From Orientallactaga sibirica (lineage: Eukaryota; Chordata; Mammalia; Rodentia; Dipodidae): DNA of 64,000 nt. Position 1 is the stretch's first letter. Every line of letters begins with the position of its first letter. Made by a program: the position numbers and the translations under genes. Below, one piece after another: positions 27,601 through 39,541 of this stretch. Under the pieces are notes generated by a model. That model was not told the DNA's origin and searched no databases. It saw nothing but the letters and a program-made list of their open reading frames with translations. Location: positions 29,831,001 through 29,895,000 of the forward strand of contig JAEOAD010000025.1 of the NCBI GenBank assembly GCA_036365145.1. Reading direction: 5' to 3'.

Positions 27601-30600
27601 AAAATAATAAAACAATAGAAAATGGAGCTTAATCTAGAAAGATGGCTCAGAGGTCAAAGGCGCTTGTTTGCAAAGCCTGATGGCCTGGGTTTGATTTCCC
27701 AGTACTCATGTAAAGCCAGATGCACAAAGTGGTTCATGTGTCTGGAGTTTGTTTACAAAGGCAGGAGGCCCTGGCACATCCATACTTACTCTCTCTCTCT
27801 ATCTCAATAAATAATAAAATTATTTGAAGAAAATTAAAAAGAAGAAAACATAGATGAAGCATTCATGGGCTGTTCTTTTCTAGCTTTGTTTGGCTCGACT
27901 ATTGGATAATAAGAATCCATCCCTGGACACCATTAAGATGCAGGTCTACTTTGATATGAATTATACAAGCCGAGGTAATATATACTTACCTATTTCATGC
28001 TTTCAAAAGTATTTTTATGTTGCATTTGTGGTAAGAAGATTTCATTTGTCTGACAGTAGATTTAATTGTTTAATGAAAATAAATCTTGTCAACCTTTTAA
28101 TATGTTCCAACTTTGATGTGTTAGTGCATGAACACATTTGTTACTATAACAAATACCTGATATAACAAATTTATAAAAAGAAAAGGTTTGTTTTGACTCA
28201 GTTTTGGAGGTTTTAGTTCAGGCTGTGTTGATCCTGTTGCCTTGGGCCTCTCCCTCTCGCTCTCCCTCTTTCACTCTGTCAAATAAATAAATAAATAAAA
28301 ATAAAATATTTAAAAATAAATAAATAAAAATTAAAACAAAAAAATGCTATACCTAAGCTATTTTTCTCTGATCCGTATATAAGGAGAATTCTAAATATCA
28401 AATATATGAACTACTGTTATCTGATGGTTTCAGAGAACTTTCTTGAAGAACATCACCGTGTCCTAGAGTCTAGATTAAGCTCTGTTAGCAGAGAAATTAC
28501 AGACAACAGAGCATGTGCCAGAGAAGAGCTTGAAAGCCTCTACCGGAAGATCGTCAGCTATGTGCTGCTGCGCTCTGGGCTTGGATCCCCCACGAACATT
28601 AAGATCGTCAGAGAGGCAACAGGTAAAAATGGGATTTCCATTTCATAACTGAATGTTATAAGATTGTTGCATTTTATAAAATATATTAAAAATTGAAGTT
28701 TCCTTTTAACTTGGAAGAAAATTAGCACAAATGAGAAGTTAAAACTTACCCAGGTTCCTAGATTTATTTTTTTTACTTTAATTTATTTATTTGAAAGAGA
28801 GGGAGAGAGAGAGAGTGAATGGGCGCACCAGGGCCTCTAGCCACTGGAAATGAACTCCAGACGCATGTGCCACCTTGTGCATCTGGCTTACGTGGGTCCT
28901 GAATAATCAAGCCTGGGTCCTTTGGCTTTGCAGGCAAGTGCCTTACAGGTTCCTAGATTTAAATATTTAAACATGTATGTATGGTATGCAAGTATAAGGG
29001 GGATTATGGAGAAGAAAGGAGTCTTGAGGAGGGGGAACTAGGGAGTTGTGGAGGGGGAGAAAACACTGCATGCTATCTCTCATGTGTAGAATCAATGCCT
29101 ATTCCTTTCAGCATTTTCTTTTTTGTTGTTTGTTTGTTTATTTATTTATTTATTTGGTTTTTCAAGGTAAGGTCTCACTCTATCCCAGGCTGACCTGGAA
29201 TTCACTATGTAATCTCATAGTCTCAGGGTGGCCTTGAACTCATGGCAATCCTCCTACCTCTGCCTCCCATGTGCTGGAATTATCATCTACTTTTCTATCA
29301 TCATCTGTCTCTATGAAATGAAATCAGAATGGGAACAAGTTGGTGAGATGGGGGATGGGTGAGAGAGACAGAAAAAGGGGGGATACAAACTATATATATA
29401 TATATTTCATTTATACAAATATATACATACATATATATGTATGAATGAAATGTCAGTGAAACCCATTATTGTGTAGCCTAATAAAAACACTTTTTTTGGG
29501 GGGGTGGGGCTTTTGAGGTAGGATCTATCTCACTGTAGCTCAGGCTGACCTGGAATTCATTATGTAATCTCAGGGTGGCCTCAAACTCACAGTGATCCTT
29601 CTGCCTCTGCCTTCTGAGTGCTGGGATTAAAGGCGTGCGCCACCACGCCCAGCTATATAAAACACTTCTAAAAACCAAGTTAAAAAAGTCCTCCCCAAAG
29701 CCGGGCGTGGTGGCGCATGCCTTTAATCCCAGCATTTGAGAGGCAGATTGAGGAGGATCGCCATGAATTCAAGGCCACCCTGAGACTACATAGTGAATTC
29801 CAGGTCAGCCCGAGACAGAGTGACACCCTACCTCGAAAAAAAAAAAAATCCTCCCCAGATTCTGTTCATACCATGTATGAGTCATGGCCCTCAAGGAGCC
29901 CCATAGATGGTGACAGAGTATTCACTGTATCCAAGTGTACAGGTCCCAGGCCCAAGGGCCTGTTACACCTCACTAGAGGGACGTTAGCAGCATCATTAGG
30001 GGTCAAGCTGAGTGGGTAACTGGGATAGCTGGACACGGACATTTCATACAGATGGAAGACATACATACAGTTTGTCACCTGGGAAGGATATTGGAGAAAA
30101 CCGTTTTTTGGTCAAATTTATTTATTTATTTATTTTTTATTCATCTATTTATTTTTATTTTTTTTGGAGGTAGGGTCTCACTCTAGGTCAGGCTGACCTG
30201 GAATTCACTATTTAGTCTCAGAATGGCCTCAAACTCACAGCGATCCTCCTACCTCTGCCTCCAGAGTGCTGGGATTAAAGGCGTGCACCACCACACCTGG
30301 CTAAATTTATTTATTTATTTATTTAAGATTGAGGGAAATACAAGTAGAGAGACAGAGAGAGTATGGGGACATCAGGACCTCTTGCCACTGCAAACTCCAA
30401 GAGGAGCATAACTTTGTGCACTTGGCTTTTCATGGGTGATAGGGAATTGAGCCAGGCTTTCCAATGAGGTGCCTGAGAAAGCCTTTGTGCCCTCAGGAAC
30501 TACATGCCCTCAGGAACTACATGCCCTCAGGAACTACATGCCCTCAGGAAATACATGCCCTCAGGAAATTCATGCCCTCAGGAAATACATGCCCTCAGGA

Positions 30601-33600
30601 AATACATGCCCTCAGGAAATACATGCCCTCAGGAAATTCATGCCCTCAGGAAATACATGCCCTCAGGAAATACATGCCCTCTTTCATACTTGAGCATGGG
30701 TAATAGAGCAGAGTGAGGTGCTGGAATCCCAGCAAGAGGGTGAGGGAAGATGGAGGATGGATCATGGAGGCCATGAGTTCAAAGTCAGACTCAGTTTGAG
30801 GCTTGATTCCCCAGTACACACATAAGCCAGATGTACAAAGTGGCACATACATCTGGAGTTTGTTTGCAGTGGCTGGAGGCCCTGGTGTACCCATTCTCTC
30901 TTTCTCTCTCTCTCTCTCTGCCTCTTTGTCTGTGCTCTCAAATAAATAAAAATAAACAAAAAAATTTTTTTAAAAAGAAAAAAAAGTCAGGCAGTGGCAA
31001 TATTTTCAGTTGTCCAACTTTGGAATATGATAATCTTGCTCTACATTACGTAACAAGACATAAGAAATGTAAACCCTGGTCCAGGTAACACTAGGAAGAC
31101 AAGCCCTTCACTTTCTGCAGAAGGAGGAACATGGGATTCTGGTGGCTTTGTTCAACCGTTTGTTCTCCTCGTGTCTCCCAGCTGCCTTGCAGAGTGTTTT
31201 TCCTCAGGCTGAGCTTGGAACCTTCCTGAATCTTGGTAAGAAGGATAAAGAAAGCCAGTTGAAGGAACTCACCGCGATCGTGACTGGAATTCGATTATTT
31301 AACAGACACTGTGGGAAAGGAGGAGAAGGAATCGATGACTGTAAGTATGCTGTTAGGTCAGTTGTGCTGGGAGGTGTGTTTAAAGAAGGGAATAATACAC
31401 ACCATGCCAGTGGTGCCTGAGAGTCAAGATCTGCAATTCTGACTGTTCTCACTAACAATACTGCTCATACTGGGTGTCATTGTGCCAAGGAAAGACTAGA
31501 TTTTCTCTGCCATGAAGGTATGGGGCATCAAGTGAGTAGAAGGAATGAGGGAGCAGGCCATAGGATACCCCCAACTCAGTGGAGTGTGGTGTTCACACCA
31601 AGCCGGCCAGGGGAAGGACAACTCTGATTGTAAAGTTAAAAAAAACAACCTGAAGAGAACACAGTGCTGGTGCAGCTGATGTAAATCTTGAAGTTCAGGA
31701 ACATCATCTATACTGTCACATACACAATACACTCTTTATCTGTACAGTTGAAAGTACTTAAAGTATTTCACAAAGAACCTGCCAGGAAAAGTCTGGTGGA
31801 TTCGATGCTCTCAAAAAGCCCTTGAGAAGGCGTTCCTGTCTTTTAGATGACTGATCAGAGCTAGCAGCGGGGAAGCCAGCTAGGAATTGAACACAGATAT
31901 CGTGCATGCTAGACAAGCACTTGACCACTGAGCTACATCCCGCCTTCAGGTTTTGTAATTGTAAAAGTTATTTTAAATAATTAAATTCTGATCATTAATA
32001 AATTATTCCCCTTACTAGACTGTCATGTGAGTTTTCAGCATCCAGATATGTTTTCTTTTGTTTTTTAAGTAAATATTGTTAAACCCTAAACGTCTATATT
32101 TTAATGCATTTATTAGAGAGATAAAAAAAGAAAGAGAGAAAATGAGTGCTCTAGGCCACTGCAAAGGAACTCTACATACATGCACCAGTTTGCATGTCTG
32201 GCTTTATGTAGGTACTAGAGAATTAAGCCCAGGGCCAGTAAGCTTTGCAAGAAAGCACCATTGACTCCCGAGCCTTCTCCCCAGCCCCAGACGAGTCTAC
32301 CAAGTGTATTGTTGAAGTTTGTTTTTGCAGAAGGAATGGTCAGTGGCTTTTCTAAAGGACACGGTCAGCAGCACCTCACCTTTAAGTCTTCTATGTGTGG
32401 GCTGGAGAGATGGCTTAGTGGTTAAACGCTTGCCTGTGAAGCCTAAGGACCCCGGTTCGAGGCTCGATTCCCCAGGATCCACATAAGCCAGATGCAGGAA
32501 GGGCGCATGCATCTGTAGTTCGTTTGCAGTGGCTGGAGGCCCTGGCATGCCCATTCTCTATCTATCTGCCTCTTTCTCTGTCTGTCGCTCTCAAAAATAA
32601 ATAAATAAATAAAAATAAATTTAAAAAATCTTCTATGTTTAATGACAGCAGAGCCTTTGTTCTTTCTGTTATTCACAGGACAATAACTTTCATTTGGACA
32701 GCTTCTTTTCCTACTGACCTATGACATTTAGGCCACATCATTATTAAATTGATGGGAAATATATAACTTGGTGCTTAAAATATGATTCCTTTCTGAGCTC
32801 TTTGTCCTTAATCCTCTTGCCCCTCCCACCATGTGTGTCTTACTCTGACAAACAGTGCCATCTATTCTCCACGAGGCCATCCCAGCCACCACAAAGCACA
32901 TTGACTCCCAGCTTCGCATCGCCCAGGACCGGGTGTTTCGCTACACTGCCATCCTGGAGAAGGCCTCCAAGAACCCGCTGCTGAGCAAGGAGCTGGAGTC
33001 GTACTTGCTGAAGGAAGCGCTGTACAACGTGCGGCAGTATGAGATCTTCCTGCAGGTCATTTTGGTGAGTTAATGTCACAAGGCCTGGCCTTTTTCTATA
33101 TGATGCAGTCTGTTGAGAACTAGGTCACTAGTAAAGGGACAATCTCAATAGAAAGACATTCCCAGGGATACATACGAAGGAAGGGCTTAGGGCAAGCACG
33201 GGAGAAGTGTGGAGCCCCCCACACCCTTTCTGTGTCCACGCCAGAACCTCAGTGTGTTCATTCTTGCAGCATCCTTCCTCCAGGGCATTAAGGACACATG
33301 TGCCTGCAGCTGAGGAGGGTTCTATGACTTACTGTCAGACAAGGTCACAGAATTTCCTTAGGGCCAACTCCTAGTCAGAAAGACAGGAAGATTAGAGTTT
33401 CTATGACTCACTTTGGGGAAGAAAAATTCTCAGTTCTATGGCCTGCACTGGAAGGAATTATGAGTCAGGGACCTGGGATGAAATCCCCAAAGTGTGCGTC
33501 AGAATGTCACAACTGGGGCTGGAAAGATGGCTTAGTGATTAAGGCGCTTGCCTGCATAGCCTAAGGACCCAGGTTTGATTCCCCAGGACCCACATAAACC

Positions 33601-33852
33601 AGGTGCACAAGGCGGCACATGCATCTGGAGTTCGTTTGCAGTGGCTAGAAGCCCTGGCATGCCTGTTCTCTCTCTCTCTCTCTGCCTCTTTCTATCTCTC
33701 ATAAATAAATAAATACAAATTTTTTAAAAAAGAATGTCACCACTGCAGGACAGCAAGTTGTGTTCCCACTGGTCACTGCTGTCTTTACACAGCCTCTACT
33801 TGCAGTAACTGTGAAACTTAGATCAGGCGACCTCTCTTCTTGCATGAGGGAA

Positions 33853-33889
<37 letters not shown>

Positions 33890-36800
33890 ATGCCACAAAT
33901 GCAGAGGCCATAAAACATCAGGTCCTCTTCTATCAGAGATCCCCCTGTTTTTCCCCCCACTCAGCATTGGGGTTTCAGGTATGTGTGGCCACACTGGCTT
34001 TTTTTTTTTTTTTTTTAAAAAAACTGTTTTATTTTATTTTATTTATTTGAGAGAGAGAAAGAGGCAGAGAGAGATAGAGAGAATGGGTGCAGTAGGGCCT
34101 CCAGCTGCTGCAATCAAACTCCAGACGCATGCACCACCTTATGCATCTGGCTTACATGGGTCCTAGGGAATTGAAACTTGGGGCTGTTATCTTTGAGTCT
34201 TATATACATGGTCAGATAACGAGGGGCTGTTATCTGCGAGTCTTATGTACGTGGTCAGATAGCGAGGGGGTCTTCATCAGTGAGTCTTAAGTTGTTATGG
34301 GGTCCGGTGTCGCACAAGTAAGACCATAGCCTCATGGAATGTGAGGCCAAGTTTTATTGGGTAAAAAAGGAAGAAAAGAACAAGAAGAAAAGCTGATGCA
34401 CACCAGGGCTCCATCCACAGTTCTCAGGAGGCAGCATTGAATTGTTTGGAGCATCAGCCTTTACTGGAAAAAACTACACAAGGTTTATTGCAAAGACAGG
34501 ATGAGAGTTAAACCATAAATCACAATTCACATGTTGCAGTTACAGCCATAAAAGTAACTTGGAACATAAAGGGAATTCGGTGCATTACAGCAGGGGCGCT
34601 CCCTTCTTAGAGGAGTAAGCACCACAGCAGGGGCGCTCCCTTCTTAGAGGAGTAAGCACCACAGCAGGGGCGCTCCCTTCTTAGAGGAGTAAGCACCACA
34701 GCAGGGGTGCTCCCTTCTTATAGGAGTAAGCAAACCTGTGAATAAGTCTGTTAGTCATTTACAGAAGCACCCCCAGCTAGAGTAAGTTTTCGAGTAATAG
34801 TTTTTAAAGTAATAATTCATTCATTTTTATCATTTAATTGTGTAAAAGTGCTGGGTGTGGTGGCGCATGCCTTTAATCCCAGCACTCGAGAGGCAGAGGT
34901 AGGAGAATCATTGTGAGTTCAAGGCTACCCTGAGACTACATAGTGAATTCCAGGTAGAGCAAGACCCTACCTCTAAAAAACCAAAATAAATAAATAAATA
35001 AAAATTGTGTAAAAGGGCTAGAAGTGTAGCTCAGTGGTAGAGCCTTGGGTTCAGCCTTCAGCACTGCAAAAACAAAGCGAAGTATACAATATAATTAAAC
35101 ATGTTCTGAGAATTCAATTGTGCTTTTGTCCTCTTCACATAAGCATCGTTCTGCTGGCACACACCTGAGATCCCAGCTCTCTGAGGAGGAGGAGGAGGAG
35201 GACTGTGAGTTTCAGGCCAACCTGTCTCAATAAAAAAGGGAAGGGATGGGACTGGAGAGATGGCTTAGCGGTTAAATGCTTGCCTATGAAGTCTAAGGAT
35301 CACAGTTCGAGGCTCAATTCCCCAGGACCCACGTAAGCCAGATGCACAAAGTGGCACGTGCATCTGGAGTTCGTTTGCAGTGGCTGGAGGCCCTGGCGTG
35401 CCCATTCTCTATCTATCTGCCTCTTTCTCTCTCTATCTGTTGCTCTCAAATAAATAAATAAATAAATAAATAAATAAATATTAAAAAAAAACTTTAAAAA
35501 AAAAAGGGAAGGGAGGAAGAGAAGTAAAGAAAAGAGGGAGGAGCCAGGTGTGGTGGTGCACGCCTTTAATCTCAGAACTCGGGAGTCAGAGGTAGCAGGA
35601 TCGCCATGACTTCAAAGCCACCCTGAGAATACGTAGGGAATTCCAAGTCAGCCTGGGCTAGAGTGAGACCCTACCTTGAAAAACAAAACAAAAAAACAAA
35701 CCAAAAAAAAAAAAAACCAAGAGGGAGGGAGGGAGGAGGAAAAGGGATGAAGACAAGCTAAGCACTTCCTTTACCTGATATTTACAAGTCTACACATTGT
35801 CATGTCTAGTCTCATCTCAGACAACACTGGGTCAAGGCTGTGCTCTGGGCTTGAGTGATTTGGGTAAAACTGTTGCTACCCAGCGTTAGCTGCAAGGTCT
35901 TGGGCACTTGGCTTATGTTTCTTTTCTCTGTTGTCTTTTTCTCTTTAAAAAAAAATATTTATCTCTTTGAGAGAGAGAGACATATATAGAGAGAATGGGT
36001 GCACCAAGGCCTCCAACCACTGCAAACAAACTCCAGGTGCAGGTGTCACCTTGTGCATCTGGCTTATGTGGGTCCTGGGGAATTGAACCTGGGTCCTTTG
36101 GCTTTGTAGGTGAGCGCCTTAACCACTAAGACATCTCTCCAACCCTGTTGTCCTTTTCTCATCTGTAGTGCCCTCAGGAACTACATGCCCTCAGTAATGC
36201 CCTCAGGAAATACATGCCCTCAGGAAATACATACCCTCAGGAAATTCATGCCCTCTGAAATACATGCCCTCAGGAAATACATGCCCTCAGGAAATACATG
36301 CCTCAGGAAATTCATGCCCTCAAAATACATGCCTCAGGAAACACATGCCCTCTTTCATACACAACTGAAGTAATAGCTAGAGCAGAGTGAGGTGCTGGAA
36401 TCCACTTCAGAGGTGAGGGAAGATGGAGGATGGATCATCTAAGAATAGTTCTAAAGTCAGACTCAGTTTGAGGCTTGATTCCCCAGCACACATAAGCACC
36501 AGATGTACAAAGTCACATCAGATATTGAGTTTGTTTGCAGTGGCTGGAGGCCCTGGTCACTGAGCTCAGAATTGCAATCTCTGCCTCTTTGTCTGTGTGG
36601 GAAATAAATAAAATAAACAAAAAAATTTTTTTAAAAAGAAAAAGTCAGGCAGTGGCAATATTTTCAGTTGTCCAACTTTGGAATATGATAATCTTGCTCT
36701 ACAAGAAGTAGAGAAGATGATAAGAAATGTAAACCCTGGTCCAGAAAATAACACTAGGAAGACAAGCTAACATCACTTTCTGCAGAAGGAGGAACATGTC

Positions 36801-39508
36801 AATTCTGACCTTTGTTCCAACCGTTTGTTCTCCTTGTCTCCCAGCTGCCTTGCAGAGTGTTTTTCCTCAGGCTGAGCTTGGAACCTTCCTGAATCAATAT
36901 GAAGGATAAAGAAATCCCAGGTTGACTCTTGAACTTATGATCGTGACTGGAATTCGATTATTTAACAGACACTGTGGGAAAGGAGGAGAAGGAAATCGAT
37001 GACACAAAGTATGCTGTTTTTTCATTGTGCTGGGAGGTGTGTTTAAAGAAGGGAATAATCCACACACCATGCCAGTGGTGCCTGAGAGTCAAGATCTGCA
37101 ATTTGACTCTTTCTCACTAACAATACTGCTCATACTGGGTGTCATTGTGCCAAGGAAAGACTAGTTTTTTCTCTGCCAGGCTGGTATGGGGCATCAAGTG
37201 AGTAGAAGGAATGAGGGCAGGCCATAGGATCCCCCTAACTCAGTGGAGTGTGGGTGTTCACACCAAGCCGGCCAGGGGAAGGTCAACTCTGATTATTAAG
37301 TTAAAAAAACAACCTGAAGAGATAACAGTGCTGCAGCTGATGTAAATCTTGAAGTTCAATTACATCATCTATACTAACATACACAATACATTAGTTTTAT
37401 CTGTACAGTTGAAAGTACTTTAAAGTATTTCACAAAGAACCTGCCAGGAAAAGTCTGGTGGTCTCAGGGTGCTCTCAAAAAGCCCTTTGAGAAGGCTCCT
37501 CCTGTCTTTTAGATGACTGATCAGAGCTAAAGCGGGGAAGCCAGCTAGAAGTGAACACAGATATCGTGCATGCTAGACAAGCACTTGACCACTGAGCTAC
37601 ATGTTTAACTTGCAGTTTTTGTAATTGTAAAAGTTATTTTTAAATAATTAAATTCTGATCATTAATAAATTATTCCCCTTACTAGACTGTCATGTGATTT
37701 TCAGCATCCAGATATGTTTTCTTTTGTTTTTTAAGTAAATATTGTTAAACCCTAGGCGTCTATATTTTAATGCATTTATTAGAGAGATAAAAAAAGAAAG
37801 AGAGAAAATGAGTACTCTAGGCCACTGCAGAGGAACTCTACATACATGCACCAGTTTGCATGTCTGGCTTTATGTAGGTTTTTAGAGGGTTAAGCCCAGG
37901 GCCAGTAAGCTTTGCAAGAAAGCACCATTGACTCGAGCCTTCTCCCCAGCCCCAGACGAGTCTACCAAGTGTATTGTTGAAGTTTGTTTTTGCAGAAGGA
38001 ATGGTCAGTTTTTTTTTTAAAGGACACGGTCAGCAGCACCTCACCTTTAAGTCTTCAGTGTGGGCTGGAGAGATTAACTAGTGGTTAAACGCTTGCCTGT
38101 GAAGCCTAAGGACTCATGGCAATCCTCCTCGATTCCCCAGGATCCACATGGGGCCAGATGCAGGAAGGGCGCATGCATCCATGTTAGGTTTGCAGTGGTT
38201 TTTTTGGCATTAAGATTTATCTATCTGCCTCTTTCTCTGTCTGTCGGGAGAAAAAAAATAAATAAATAAATAAAAATAAATTTAAAAAATCTTCCATGTT
38301 TAATGACAGCAGAGCCTTTGTTCTTTCTGTTATTCACAGGACAATAACTTTCATTTGGACAGCTTCTTTTCCTACTGAGGCATGCACATTTAGGCCACAT
38401 CATTATTAAATTGATGGGAAATAAATAAATTTTTTGCTTAAAATATGATTCCTTTCTGAGCTCTTTATCCAGATAATCCTCTTGCCCCTCCCACCATGTT
38501 TGTCTTAACTCTGACAAACAGTGCCATCTATTCTCCTTGAGGCCATCCCAGCCACCACAAGCACATTGACTCCCAGCACTCATCGCAGAGGACCGGGTGT
38601 TTAAGAGATCACTGCCATCCTGGAAGGCCTCCAAGAACCAGCTGCTGAGCAAGGAGCTGGAGTCGTACTTGCTGAAGGAAGCGCTGTACAACGTCGCGGC
38701 AAAATGAGATCTTCCTGCAGGTCATTTGGTGAGTTAATGTCACAAGGCCTTATCTTTTCTATGATGCAGTCTGTTGAGAACTAGGTCACTAGTAAAGGGA
38801 CAATCTCAAGAAAAAGACATTCCCAGGGATATGATACGAAGGAAGGCTTTAGGGCATTTTGGGAGAAGTGTGGAGCCCCATCACCATTGCTGTGTCCACT
38901 GTGGAGAACCTCAGTGTGTTCATTCTTGATTAGCATCCTTCCTCCAGGCATTAAGGACACACATGTGCCTGCAGCTGAGGAGGGTTCTATGACTTACTGT
39001 CAGACAAGGTCACAGAATTTCCTTAGCCAACTCTAGTCAGAAAGACAGGAAGATTAGAGTTTAAATGACTCACTTTGGGGAAGAAAAAAATTCTCAGTTC
39101 TATGGCCTGCACTGGAAGGAATTATGAGTCAGGGACCTGGGATCTCACCCCCCAAAGTGTGCGTCAGAATGTCACAACTGGGGCTGGAAAGATGGCTTAG
39201 TGATTAAGGCGCTTGCCTGCATAGCCCTCAGGACCCAGTTTGATTTGGGACCTTTTAACATAAACCAGGTGTTGGGGCAGATGCATCTGGGTTCGTTTGC
39301 AGTGGCTAGAAGCCCTGGCATGCCTGTTTCTCTCTCTCTCTCTGCCTCTTTCTATCTCTCATAAATAAATAAATACAAATTTTTAAAAAGAATGTCACCA
39401 CTGCAGGACAGCAAGTTGTGTTCCCACTGGTCACTGCTGTCTTTACACAGCCTCTACTTGCAGTAACAACAAAACTTAGATCAGAAAACCTCTCTTCTTG
39501 CATGGGAA

Positions 39509-39541
<33 letters not shown>

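Larger units (their letters stand above)
30487..36167 (+). repeat. Tandem duplication, copy 1 (5.68 kb, clean)
   Basis: Starts inside the 17-bp minisatellite and ends at TCATCTGTA. It carries two intact CFAP206 exons, SINEs, an LTR-like segment and a 37-bp repeat. It reads as ordinary sequence, and its exons are intact. Confidence 0.9.

Noticed and set aside
34293..34775. Possible intact endogenous retrovirus.
   Set aside because: At most one LTR-like segment is present, with no internal coding region; only a tentative solo LTR is listed.
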